In this document: positions 1-6,912 of the stretch, in pieces
Position numbering within the stretch: the stretch's first letter is position 1
Layout: every line of letters begins with the position of its first letter
From: Chloroflexota bacterium
GTDB lineage: Bacteria; Chloroflexota; Limnocylindria; QHBO01
Reading direction: 5' to 3'
Assembly (NCBI GenBank): GCA_029865285.1
Contig: JAOUHE010000050.1
Span: forward strand, 1-11,097
Length of the DNA stretch: 11,097 nucleotides
The notes under the pieces: model-generated
What the model was told of the DNA's origin: nothing
Database searches by the model: none
The model's input: only the letters and a program-made list of their open reading frames with translations
Made by a program: the position numbers and the translations under genes

Positions 1-1707
1 GGCTCGCAGCGTCTCGCGCAGGAAGACCCAATCGTCGGCGGCCAGCTCGACCACGTGGGCGATCCGCTTGGCATTCCGCTCGACAACTCGGCCGTCGGGG
101 AGCGTCGCCTCGCTGACCAGGCGCGGGACCCACAGCGTGCCGCCGTTGGCGAACGCCGCGTACGCATTGGCCAGCTGGAGCGCGCTGCCGAGGTACTCCC
201 CCTGGCCGATCGACAGCTGGATCTGGTCGAACGGGCCGTACGGTCGGAAGCCGCCGTCCCATCGCGGCGTTCCCTCGTAGTAGGCGGCATCGGGCAAGAT
301 GCCGGCCGTCTCTGCCAGGTGGGCAACGCCGGTAGGCCGCCCGAACCCGAACTCGGAGATGAGCGCGGTCAGCGCCTTCGGATCGGCGTCCCAGACACGG
401 ATCGAGAGCGGCATGTAGGTGGTGTTGCAGCTGAACGCCATGGCCGTGGTGAGCGACACGCTGTTGCCCAGCGAGTGCATCTCGTAGTTTCGGAAGGTGA
501 ATCCGTCGTAAACCCAGGTCCCGTTGCAGGACATCCTGGTGGACCGGTCCGCCACGCCGGTCCGCAGCGCCGCCAGCAGGGTGAACGGCTTGAACGACGA
601 CCCCGCCGGATAGCCTGATTCGACCGCGTGGTTGCGCCGGGCGGACGCGCCAGGCGTCCTGAGCGGCACGCCGGCCAGCGTGGTGCCGAGCACCATCGCG
701 TTCGGATTGAAGAGTGGCGCCGATGCGAGCGCCCAGACGTCGCCGCTCTGTGGATCGAGGATCGCGGTGGCCGCTTCGTTGTAGGTCCCGATGGCGTCCT
801 CGGCGATGCGCTGGAGATCGGGGCGGATGGTGATGGTGAGGTCGGCACCGGGCACCGCCGGCCGCTCGAGGAGGGTCAGCGGCACAGCTCCCGGCTCAGC
901 GCCCGGGCCAGGAACAGCCGACAGGACGTACCCGGGCGATCCGCGGAGAAGCGCCTCTGCTCCCTGCTCCAGGCCGCTGCGACCGACCAGGTCGCCGACG
1001 CGGTAGTCGGGTCCCAGCGCCGCCAGTTCCGCCTCGCCAGCCGGTGAGGCCCAGCCGATCGTCTGCCCGGCCAGCCACTCCTGCGGGTAGACCCGGGTCC
1101 CGTCTTCGCGAACCTGCGCGAAGACCGTGCCGTCGGCCGCGAGGATCTGTCCGCGCGCCCCGAGGTTGCGGGTCAGCTCGAGCGTGCCGTCGTCGCCGAG
1201 TTCGGGGAAGAGCAGCGCAGCCCGCCAACGGACCTCCCAGCCCTCCGGCCCGGGAGTGAGGGTCAGCATCCGCTGGAATGCCACGCGGCCGAATCGATCG
1301 GTCTCGAAGGCCAGGCGAATCGGGATGGTGACTGCCTGACGCGGCCCCAGCACCGCGCCGTCCGGCGGCAGGCTCGTCGCCAGCACCGGCCCCGGTTCGG
1401 CCGCCAGGCTCGTGACGCCGGCCATCTCGGCGAAGTCGCGCAGCAGACCGGTGACCGCATCGGCCGTGAAGCGGTCGCGATCGGCGGGAGCCAGCAGCTC
1501 GACCATCCGCTCATAACGCTCTCCGCGCCAGGCGGCCAGGAACTTGCGCGCCACGAGGCGTGCCGCTTCGTGCTCAGCGGCCGGATCCGTGACGGCGCGG
1601 GGTGTCGCCGACGGCGTGGGCAGGATCGTCGCCGTGCAGGCCGCCATCAGGACGGCGGCGCCAAGAGAGACAGCGAGCCAGCGCACCCGCCCCGTGGAGC
1701 GGGTCAT
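1..1707 (-). CDS. Class B penicillin-binding protein (MecA_N/PBP2a-like), putative lipoprotein; C-terminus beyond window
   Basis: Peptidoglycan DD-transpeptidase that would cross-link stem peptides outside the membrane. The frame is open for 569 codons and leaves the window at position 1. Residues 8-23 are hydrophobic and end in LMAAC, so Cys24 is a plausible lipidation site, followed by a Pro/Thr/Ser-rich linker. Residues about 45-165 look like the NTF2-like MecA N-terminal domain. Residues 170-285 resemble the PBP dimerisation domain, with an RGQILAADGT stretch of the usual RGxIxxxDG type. The transpeptidase domain begins near 290, with active-site SSFK (Ser370, Lys373) and SCN (Ser426-Asn428). 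The third motif, KTG, is not reached, so at least some tens of residues are missing. ATG 1707 overlaps the stop of the PIG-L gene as ATGA, which supports this start and suggests translational coupling. Family assignment is firm. The lipid anchor is inferred: Met at -3 of the lipobox is tolerated but not ideal. Confidence 0.9.
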   Translation of the reverse strand, partial: MTRSTGRVRWLAVSLGAAVLMAACTATILPTPSATPRAVTDPAAEHEAARLVARKFLAAWRGERYERMVELLAPADRDRFTADAVTGLLRDFAEMAGVTSLAAEPGPVLATSLPPDGAVLGPRQAVTIPIRLAFETDRFGRVAFQRMLTLTPGPEGWEVRWRAALLFPELGDDGTLELTRNLGARGQILAADGTVFAQVREDGTRVYPQEWLAGQTIGWASPAGEAELAALGPDYRVGDLVGRSGLEQGAEALLRGSPGYVLSAVPGPGAEPGAVPLTLLERPAVPGADLTITIRPDLQRIAEDAIGTYNEAATAILDPQSGDVWALASAPLFNPNAMVLGTTLAGVPLRTPGASARRNHAVESGYPAGSSFKPFTLLAALRTGVADRSTRMSCNGTWVYDGFTFRNYEMHSLGNSVSLTTAMAFSCNTTYMPLSIRVWDADPKALTALISEFGFGRPTGVAHLAETAGILPDAAYYEGTPRWDGGFRPYGPFDQIQLSIGQGEYLGSALQLANAYAAFANGGTLWVPRLVSEATLPDGRVVERNAKRIAHVVELAADDWVFLRETLRA

Positions 1708-2423
1708 CTCGCGAGCATCACCCGGCGGAAGCCCTCCGCGGCGGCATAGCCGGCTCGCTCGCCCAACTCCTCCGCGCCGCGGCGCAGCCAACGATCCGTC
1801 TCCGCGAAGTCACGGAACTGGCTGGCGTGGTGGGCCAATGCAGCGATCTTGCGGTCGAGCGTCGCGCCGATGTCGACCAGCTGGTTGGCCTCGTTCGTGC
1901 TCCACAGGAACAGTTCCGCAACTTTCCAGGCGCCCAGCCCGGCGGCGAGGTGCTCGGGGAAATTCAACGGGTCCCGCGCGGTCGGAAAGACGGCATCGAC
2001 CACCACCAGTCCGGCCGCGCGGTGGTCCGGGTGATTCACCCACTCGTTGTTCACGAACAGCACGGTCGGGTCGTGGGTCATCACCACCTCGGGACGGAAG
2101 GCCCTGATCGCACGGGTAATCCGTTCGCGCAGCCGCAGGCTCGACTCGACCTGGCCATCGGGCTCGCCGAGGAAGTCCACATGCGCCACGCCGATCTCCG
2201 CTGCGGCCGCGCGCTGCTCGGCTTCGCGGGTCGCGGCGAGGGTCGCGGGGTCTGCCTGGGGGTCGTCGCTCCCCTTGTCGCCGCTGGTCAGCAGCAGGTA
2301 GTGGGCTTCGGCGCCTTCCGAGATCCAGCGCGCCACCGTCCCCGCCGCACCGAACTCGATGTCGTCCGGATGCGCGGCGACGACCAGGACGCGCTCGGGT
2401 GTTGGGAGTCGGTCGGTGGGCAT
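1704..2423 (-). CDS. PIG-L/LmbE family zinc-dependent deacetylase
   Basis: Predicted cytosolic metal-dependent N-deacetylase of the LmbE/MshB/BshB fold, 239 aa, a normal length for the family. The N-terminal strand leads into AHPDDIE (residues 17-23), where His18 and Asp21 are metal ligands and Asp20 the likely general base. The third ligand is His134 in NHPDHRAAG (130-138). Characterised members remove acetyl from N-acetylglucosaminyl groups in mycothiol or bacillithiol synthesis, in GPI/lipid glycans or in antibiotics. Nothing here fixes the substrate. The gene starts 39 nt after the YhaN-like gene and its TGA overlaps the PBP start (ATGA), so deacetylase and PBP are probably co-translated. 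That leaves a cell-wall sugar or a thiol precursor as possible substrates (inference). The fold is secure, the substrate unknown. Confidence 0.92.
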   Translation of the reverse strand: MPTDRLPTPERVLVVAAHPDDIEFGAAGTVARWISEGAEAHYLLLTSGDKGSDDPQADPATLAATREAEQRAAAAEIGVAHVDFLGEPDGQVESSLRLRERITRAIRAFRPEVVMTHDPTVLFVNNEWVNHPDHRAAGLVVVDAVFPTARDPLNFPEHLAAGLGAWKVAELFLWSTNEANQLVDIGATLDRKIAALAHHASQFRDFAETDRWLRRGAEELGERAGYAAAEGFRRVMLAR

Positions 2424-2462
2424 CGGTTCGCCTGGCAGGATGGCCGTGGGATCGGGCGAATC

Positions 2463-4970
2463 CTACCAGCCGCCCAGCCGGATCACCCTGTCGCGTGGCC
2501 CGGTGAGGGTGCCGTCGGCCCAGGCAAGCACGTCCGCATCATGGCTGAAGAGAACTACCTGGCGGTCCGCGCTGACCGCGCGCAGGACGTCGAGTACCTG
2601 TCGCTTGCGGTCGGGGTCCGCCTGGGCGGTCACCTCGTCGAGGAGGAGTGGGGCTGTCTCGGCGGTGGTCACCAGGTGCTCGGCCATCGCCACGCGGAGC
2701 AGGAGGTAGACCTGCTCGCGGGTCCCCTCCGAGAGCAGCCTGGCGTCCCGCCACTGGCCGGTGTGCGTCTCCTTGACGTCGACCGAAAGGTCGCGTGGGT
2801 TGACCCCGACCTCGTGGTACGCACCGCCGGTGATCGCGGGCAGGTAGCGCTCGACCGACGCCTTGAGCACCGGCGCGATGTCGCGGTGCACGCGCCGTTC
2901 AGCCGCCTGGAGCAGATCCAGGGTCTGGTCGAGCACCTCGGCCAGCTCCGTGACACGGGCAACCTCGGCGCGGGCGGCGGCGGCGCGCTCCTCGGCTTCG
3001 GCGACATCGGGCAGCGCGGCGGCGGTCAACCGAACCTCCCCGGTCAGGGCATCGACGGCGGCCCTGGCGGTCGCTGTCGCGGCGCGGGCGCTCGATTCGG
3101 CGGCCTCGGGATCCACGCCGACCTCCAGGATCGGTGGCTGTCCGCCGAGCGCCTCGGCAAGCCGCTCTGCGGCAGCGCCCCGCCGGGAGGTCTCCTCGCG
3201 CCACTCCTCCATCGTTCGGCCGTCCATCAGCCCCTCGAGTTCCTGCCACTCGCGGATGGCCACCTCGACGGCGCGCACCGCCTCCGCCCAGCGCGCCTGC
3301 CAGGCCGCCAGGCCGGCCTCGATCTCCTCGACCGTGCCGTCCGGCCGCTCGCCCACGCTGGCGGCGGCGGTGCGCAGCGCGGCATCCGCGGCAGTGATCG
3401 TCTGCTGTGCCTGAGCCGCGCTCGCCTCGAGGGCGCTCCGGGACGCGAGCGCCTGGCGCAGCCCCTCGGCGCCGGCGGCGGCCTGGGCCTGCGTCGCGCG
3501 GTCCGCACAGGCGATCTCGTATGCAGTCAACGCCGCTCGGGGCGCCCCGTCGGCGGCTGCTCCCCGCGCAGTGAGCGCCTGGAGAATCCGTGCCTCGGCA
3601 TCCCGAAGGGTCGCGTCGAGCGTCGTCTTCTTCGACTGCCACGCCGCGGCCCGCTCCTCGTCGAGGCGGCGAGCCACTCCCGAGTCAGTGCTCCGGCGAC
3701 GGGCCGGAGCCCGACGAGACCATCCCCAGCCGGCGAGCACGACCCCGATCGCAGCCAGCGCAATGCCGGGAATGGTCAACTGCAGCCAGATCAATGCGAT
3801 ACCGGCGACCGCTGCTGCCCCGCCGACCAGCAGCGGGACGGCCCAGCCGGCCGTCCCCGGTTTCTCTGACGCTGCCGGGGGCACGTCGACCGGCGTCGCG
3901 GGACGATCGTGATGCAGCCGCAGGGCCTCCTCGGCGAGATCGAGTGCGCGGGACGCGTCCACCACCTCCGGGTCAGGACGGCGATCGCCGTCCGGCACCG
4001 TCGGCAGAGCGGCGATCTGGGCCGCGAGTTCCGCGCTGCCAGGTCCCTCGAGAGGTGGCGGCGTCGGGCGGCGGCGCCAACCGTCCAGCGCGGCGGCTAC
4101 CTCGCCAGCCAGCACGTTCTGAGCATCCAGGCCGGCCGGCGCGGCCGGATGCCTGGCCGCGAGCTGTTCGGCGCGGGCGGTCCGCCGCGCCATGTCCTCA
4201 AACTCCCGCCGTGCACGAGCCGCTTCGACCTCGGCCTGCGTGCGGCTCGCCGCAAGGTGCGCCGCCTCGGCCAGCTCGAGCCGCGCCCGGCGCTCCAGGT
4301 ACTCGGCGTGCAGGCGTCGCGCCTCGCTCAAGTCTCTATCCGCCGCCTCCTGATCGCGAAGCGCCGTGCGAAACGGTCCGACGGCGGCCTTCGTGTCAGC
4401 GCCGACCGACTCGCGGCGGAAGGCCTTCAGCTGGTCGATCGCCTCGGCGGCGGTGGCATCGGTCCCGCGCGTGGCGGCGGCCCGCTGGAGATCGTCCTGG
4501 AGCGATGCCGCGTTGTCGGCGACGGCCATGATCTGCGCCTGGCTGACCGCCGCGACCGAGGCGAAGGCGTCTCGATCCAGGCCGAGCCACCGACTGGCAT
4601 CGGGTGTTCCTTCGTTGACGATCTCGCCCGAAACGTCGCCGCCCAGCACCACGTCCTGGGCGCGGCAGGCCACCTTGCCCGCCAGGTCCTGGCTGATGTC
4701 GATCGCGCGGCCGTCCGCCAGGTGGAGGCGTGCGTCAACCTCCCATCGCTCCGGAGCATCCCAGGGGCGATGGTGCTTGATGAGCTCGTGCGCTTCCTTG
4801 GTCATGCCCGGTCCCCGGCGCAGGCCGGTGAGCGCGAGTCGGGTGGCGGCGTGCCAGCTGGTCTTTCCGGCCTCGTTGGGTCCGACGACCACGGTCATCC
4901 CCTCGCCGAACTCGAGCGTTGCGTCCTGAAATGGTCCAAAGGCACGCGCAACCACCCGCTCGATCCACAT
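2463..4970 (-). CDS. YhaN/SbcC-like AAA (ABC-type) ATPase with central transmembrane hairpin
   Basis: SMC/Rad50-like ATPase, 835 aa, expected to dimerise and gate the nuclease encoded just upstream. Walker A is GPNEAGKT (30-37), a Q-loop candidate lies at SQAQ (143-146), the ABC signature is LSEGTREQ (746-753), Walker B is LLLDEV (775-780) and the switch His is H810 in FSHD. Between the two ATPase halves are Ala/Glu/Arg-rich predicted coiled coils (about 165-275 and 430-695). Instead of a CxxC zinc hook the middle carries two hydrophobic segments (about 376-397 and 400-417) flanked by Arg, i.e. a membrane hairpin. No CxxC occurs in the protein. I recall a similar central membrane segment in Bacillus YhaN. 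ATG 4970 lies 3 nt after the phosphoesterase stop, with GAGGT (4981-4985) 10 nt upstream. A plain SbcC is less likely because of the length and hairpin. Confidence 0.88.
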   Translation of the reverse strand: MWIERVVARAFGPFQDATLEFGEGMTVVVGPNEAGKTSWHAATRLALTGLRRGPGMTKEAHELIKHHRPWDAPERWEVDARLHLADGRAIDISQDLAGKVACRAQDVVLGGDVSGEIVNEGTPDASRWLGLDRDAFASVAAVSQAQIMAVADNAASLQDDLQRAAATRGTDATAAEAIDQLKAFRRESVGADTKAAVGPFRTALRDQEAADRDLSEARRLHAEYLERRARLELAEAAHLAASRTQAEVEAARARREFEDMARRTARAEQLAARHPAAPAGLDAQNVLAGEVAAALDGWRRRPTPPPLEGPGSAELAAQIAALPTVPDGDRRPDPEVVDASRALDLAEEALRLHHDRPATPVDVPPAASEKPGTAGWAVPLLVGGAAAVAGIALIWLQLTIPGIALAAIGVVLAGWGWSRRAPARRRSTDSGVARRLDEERAAAWQSKKTTLDATLRDAEARILQALTARGAAADGAPRAALTAYEIACADRATQAQAAAGAEGLRQALASRSALEASAAQAQQTITAADAALRTAAASVGERPDGTVEEIEAGLAAWQARWAEAVRAVEVAIREWQELEGLMDGRTMEEWREETSRRGAAAERLAEALGGQPPILEVGVDPEAAESSARAATATARAAVDALTGEVRLTAAALPDVAEAEERAAAARAEVARVTELAEVLDQTLDLLQAAERRVHRDIAPVLKASVERYLPAITGGAYHEVGVNPRDLSVDVKETHTGQWRDARLLSEGTREQVYLLLRVAMAEHLVTTAETAPLLLDEVTAQADPDRKRQVLDVLRAVSADRQVVLFSHDADVLAWADGTLTGPRDRVIRLGGW

Positions 4971-4973
4971 CGG

Positions 4974-6065
4974 TCAGGCGACCTCAAGGTCGGGGCGGCC
5001 CTCGAGGGCTCGCAGGCCGGTGATGAGCACGCGTCGTCGGCGCTCTTCGTCCTCGATCGCATCCGTGTCGCGGGCGAACTGCCCGCGAACCGTTGCTTCC
5101 TGACGGATCGCCTCGAGGTCGTAGGCGGGGCGGATCGCGCCGCTGCGGACGAGGAGGCCGTCGAGGTGATCTCCGAGTGACTGCAACTCACGTGGGCTGA
5201 TCGGCAGCGCGGCCGGCACCTCCCCGGCAAGGGTCACCCGTACCGAGCCGGAGAGATCGGCGATCGCCGCGCCGACGCGGTCGCGAACGTCATCGGCATG
5301 CTGGCAGCCGTCGAGCGGAACGTCGATGTTGTGCACGGCGCTGACGGCCACCGAGTGGCGCGCGCGCGTCACTGCACCATCGTCGGCGACCTCGGCGATG
5401 ACGGCGCCTCGTCCGACAGACTCACCGAATTCGAGTGGATCCGGATTGCCCGGGTACGTGTGGCGCTCACGGTCGCGTGCGACGTGATAGTGCCCGAGGA
5501 ACGCGTGCGCGATCCCCGCAGCCTCCAGCTCGCTGGCGTCGAACGGCGCGTGCGGCTGCTTTCCCGACTCCTGGAAGGCGAGTGCGCCGCGCTCCGACGC
5601 GTGCGCCAGTACCAGATTGATGCCACCACGGTCGGTGGAAAAGCGGGCAAAGAAGCCATCGGTGTTGGCAGGAGCGCGGTGAGCGGCGCCCCACAGGGTC
5701 AACCCATCCGCAAGGGTGACCGGCGTGAGGTGGTCCTCGGTGAAGAGGTGCACGTTGGCCGACCAGGAGGCCAGCGCGTACGGGCTGCGGGGCGAGTACC
5801 AGTCGTGGTTGCCCGGGGCGAGGTAGATGGGCCGATCCGTCCGCCCAAAGGTCGCGCGCAGGAACTCGATGGTGTCCGGCGTAAAGCGCTCGTGCTCGAA
5901 CAGGTCGCCGGCGCTCAGGATGGCGTCGACCGCCTCAGTCTCTGCCAGCTCCAGGATGCGTCCGAGGGTCTCGCGCCGATTCTGGCGACGCCGTCGAGCC
6001 ACGGCGGGGCTGGCCCATGCGAAGGGCGCGTCGAGATGGAGATCGGCGAAATGCAGGAGTTTCAC
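4974..6065 (-). CDS. YhaO/SbcD/Mre11-like metallophosphoesterase (predicted DNA nuclease subunit)
   Basis: Calcineurin-like phosphoesterase, 363 aa, predicted two-metal nuclease working with the adjacent ATPase as in Mre11-Rad50 and SbcCD. All metal motifs are present, numbered from the GTG start: DLHLD (Asp8, His10), GD (Asp54), GNHD (Asn86, His87), AHAS (His155) and GHYH (His192, His194). Residues about 225-363 form a C-terminal capping region. I chose GTG 6065 because it gives the family-like N-terminus MKLLHFADLHLD. A TTG at 6074 in the same frame would add three residues (protein 366 aa). No SD is visible, but TACGCT sits 8 nt upstream of the GTG. The gene lies 57 nt after the second micro-gene and 3 nt before the ATPase, as expected for a stoichiometric complex. 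YhaO fits better than SbcD because the partner looks like YhaN. Confidence is high for the fold, moderate for the start. Confidence 0.9.
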   Translation of the reverse strand: MKLLHFADLHLDAPFAWASPAVARRRRQNRRETLGRILELAETEAVDAILSAGDLFEHERFTPDTIEFLRATFGRTDRPIYLAPGNHDWYSPRSPYALASWSANVHLFTEDHLTPVTLADGLTLWGAAHRAPANTDGFFARFSTDRGGINLVLAHASERGALAFQESGKQPHAPFDASELEAAGIAHAFLGHYHVARDRERHTYPGNPDPLEFGESVGRGAVIAEVADDGAVTRARHSVAVSAVHNIDVPLDGCQHADDVRDRVGAAIADLSGSVRVTLAGEVPAALPISPRELQSLGDHLDGLLVRSGAIRPAYDLEAIRQEATVRGQFARDTDAIEDEERRRRVLITGLRALEGRPDLEVA

Positions 6066-6073
6066 GGATCGCA

Positions 6074-6079
6074 AGCGTA
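6074..6079 (-). promoter_or_regulatory. Possible -10 hexamer (TACGCT) of a leaderless promoter for the nuclease operon
   Basis: TACGCT on the minus strand keeps the TAnnnT pattern and ends 8 nt before the GTG at 6065, the spacing expected if transcription starts at or very near the start codon. No convincing -35 box is seen. The 57-nt gap before the nuclease gene and the lack of an SD make an internal promoter plausible. This is one weak motif in GC-rich DNA and could be chance. Confidence 0.25.
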
Positions 6080-6122
6080 GCCGATGGACGTGACATCTCG
6101 GCCGTCGCGGACGAGCGGGGTA

Positions 6123-6287
6123 CTAGCCGGATTGACCCTTCATCGGGTCCCAGGCCACGGAGGCGAGCGCCCCGAGGACGAGCAGGTGAACGAGACCGCC
6201 TCCGCTGAAACCGCCGATCAGGGCAAGCAGCCAGGCGAGCAGCAGGACAACCGGGACCGCGCGCCACGCGAGGCCGGCCCACCCCAC
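6123..6287 (-). CDS. Small membrane protein, 54 aa (lmo0937/DUF5670-like shape)
   Basis: Micro-gene of 54 codons plus TAG. The product has two hydrophobic segments (about 10-26 and 29-46) joined by a GGFSGGG turn, with a GLVHLLVLGAL stretch and a short polar tail. The layout resembles the lmo0937/DUF5670 family of very short double-helix membrane proteins of unknown function; that match rests on shape and the G-x-x-H-x-L pattern, not on a search. The GTG start at 6287 is preceded by GAGGAG (6296-6301) with an 8-nt spacer, the clearest SD in the window. It also overlaps the TAG of the preceding micro-gene by one base (TAGTG), so the two should be translated together. A longer reading of the same frame, up to 6614, runs antisense-free through the first micro-gene and the peroxiredoxin on the same strand and is rejected. 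Confidence 0.72.
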   Translation of the reverse strand: MGWAGLAWRAVPVVLLLAWLLALIGGFSGGGLVHLLVLGALASVAWDPMKGQSG

Positions 6288-6433
6288 TACGCCTGCTCCT
6301 CGCGCTCGTTGATGACCTGCACGACCAGCAGCACGGCGGCCAGCACCAGCAGCAGGTTGACCAGCGGGCCCAACTGGAGGAGAAGCCCGGCGAACCAGGC
6401 GACAAGGACGACGGCGATGGCGATCCACATCAT
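6287..6433 (-). CDS. Small membrane protein, 48 aa (two helices, acidic tail)
   Basis: Micro-gene of 48 codons plus TAG. The product is almost entirely hydrophobic: helix one about residues 3-19, a short Gln-Leu-Gly-Pro turn, helix two about 24-41, then a charged end (NEREEQA). It has no signal peptide cleavage site and probably stays as a helical hairpin in the cytoplasmic membrane. ATG 6433 overlaps the peroxiredoxin stop by four bases (ATGA), and a GGAG lies at 6445-6448, 11 nt upstream. A second ATG follows directly (6430) and would give 47 residues. It overlaps the next micro-gene by one base. The resemblance in size and layout to its neighbour suggests a pair of related or co-acting peptides (inference). 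Function is unknown. Confidence 0.7.
   Translation of the reverse strand: MMWIAIAVVLVAWFAGLLLQLGPLVNLLLVLAAVLLVVQVINEREEQA
6296..6301 (-). promoter_or_regulatory. Strong Shine-Dalgarno (GAGGAG) of the 54-aa micro-gene
   Basis: GAGGAG lies inside the last codons (Glu-Glu) of the 48-aa micro-gene, 8 nt before the GTG at 6287. It sets the start of the second micro-gene and explains the two glutamates at the end of the first. Most other starts in the window lack a comparable site. Confidence 0.7.
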
Positions 6434-6912
6434 GCGGCGAGTAACTCCAAGAGCCGGCCCACGTGCTCCTCTGGCTTGACGCGCGGCAGCACGTGCTCGA
6501 TCCGCCCGTCAGGACCGATGACGAAGGTGGTTCGCTCGGTCCCCATGTAGCTCTTGCCCAGGAAGGTTTTCTCGACCCACACGCCGAACGCCTCCGCGAC
6601 CGCGTGTCCCTCATCGGAGAGGAGGCGGTACGGCAGTTCGTACTTGGCGCGGAACCTGGCGTGGCTCGCCACCGAATCGGGCGAGACGCCGAAGACCTCA
6701 GCCCCGGTGGCCAGCACCTGCTCCCAGTTGTCCCGCAGCGAACACGCCTGGCGTGTGCAGCCTGGGGTGTCGTCCTTCGGGTAGAAGTAGAAGACGAAGC
6801 GCGACCCGGAGAGGCTCTCGGTAGAGACCAACTGGCCGTCGTCGGCGGTCATGCGGAATGCGGGGGCCGCATCGCCCGGGTTCGGCAGACTCACGGGCGG
6901 ATCGTACCTCAC
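6430..6912 (-). CDS. bcp: Thioredoxin-dependent peroxiredoxin, Bcp/PrxQ type
   Basis: Cytosolic thiol peroxidase that reduces H2O2 and organic hydroperoxides and is recycled by thioredoxin. The 160-aa protein shows the Bcp signature TPGCTRQACSLRD: peroxidatic Cys52 and the resolving-type Cys57 five residues later, as in the CxxxxC subgroup. Upstream is the thioredoxin-fold strand FVFYFYPKDD (40-48). Downstream are the FGVSPDS loop, the SDE segment before the active-site helix, and TTFVIGPDGRI near the C-terminus. GTG 6912 overlaps the hydrolase stop (GTGA) and is preferred for that reason. A second GTG at 6894 would give MSLPNPGD, closer to typical Bcp N-termini, and has AGGT about 11 nt upstream, so the start is uncertain by six residues. 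The stop overlaps the first micro-gene (ATGA). Enzyme identity is secure. Confidence 0.95.
   Translation of the reverse strand: MRYDPPVSLPNPGDAAPAFRMTADDGQLVSTESLSGSRFVFYFYPKDDTPGCTRQACSLRDNWEQVLATGAEVFGVSPDSVASHARFRAKYELPYRLLSDEGHAVAEAFGVWVEKTFLGKSYMGTERTTFVIGPDGRIEHVLPRVKPEEHVGRLLELLAA

Noticed and set aside
2424..2462. TAGGAT (minus strand) as a promoter for the PIG-L gene
   Set aside because: It has the TAnnnT form but lies more than 30 nt from the ATG, with no -35 box, within a 39-nt gap that can be read through from the ATPase. Too weak to list.
1602..3869. Very long open frame on the plus strand (755 codons)
   Set aside because: It lies antisense to the PBP, the PIG-L deacetylase and the ATPase, all with clear motifs. 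The translation is rich in Arg/Gly/Pro with no recognisable domain, as expected for a stop-poor opposite frame in GC-rich DNA.
3909..5180. Open plus-strand frame of 423 codons across the ATPase/nuclease junction
   Set aside because: Antisense to two strongly supported genes and without domain signatures; explained by base composition.
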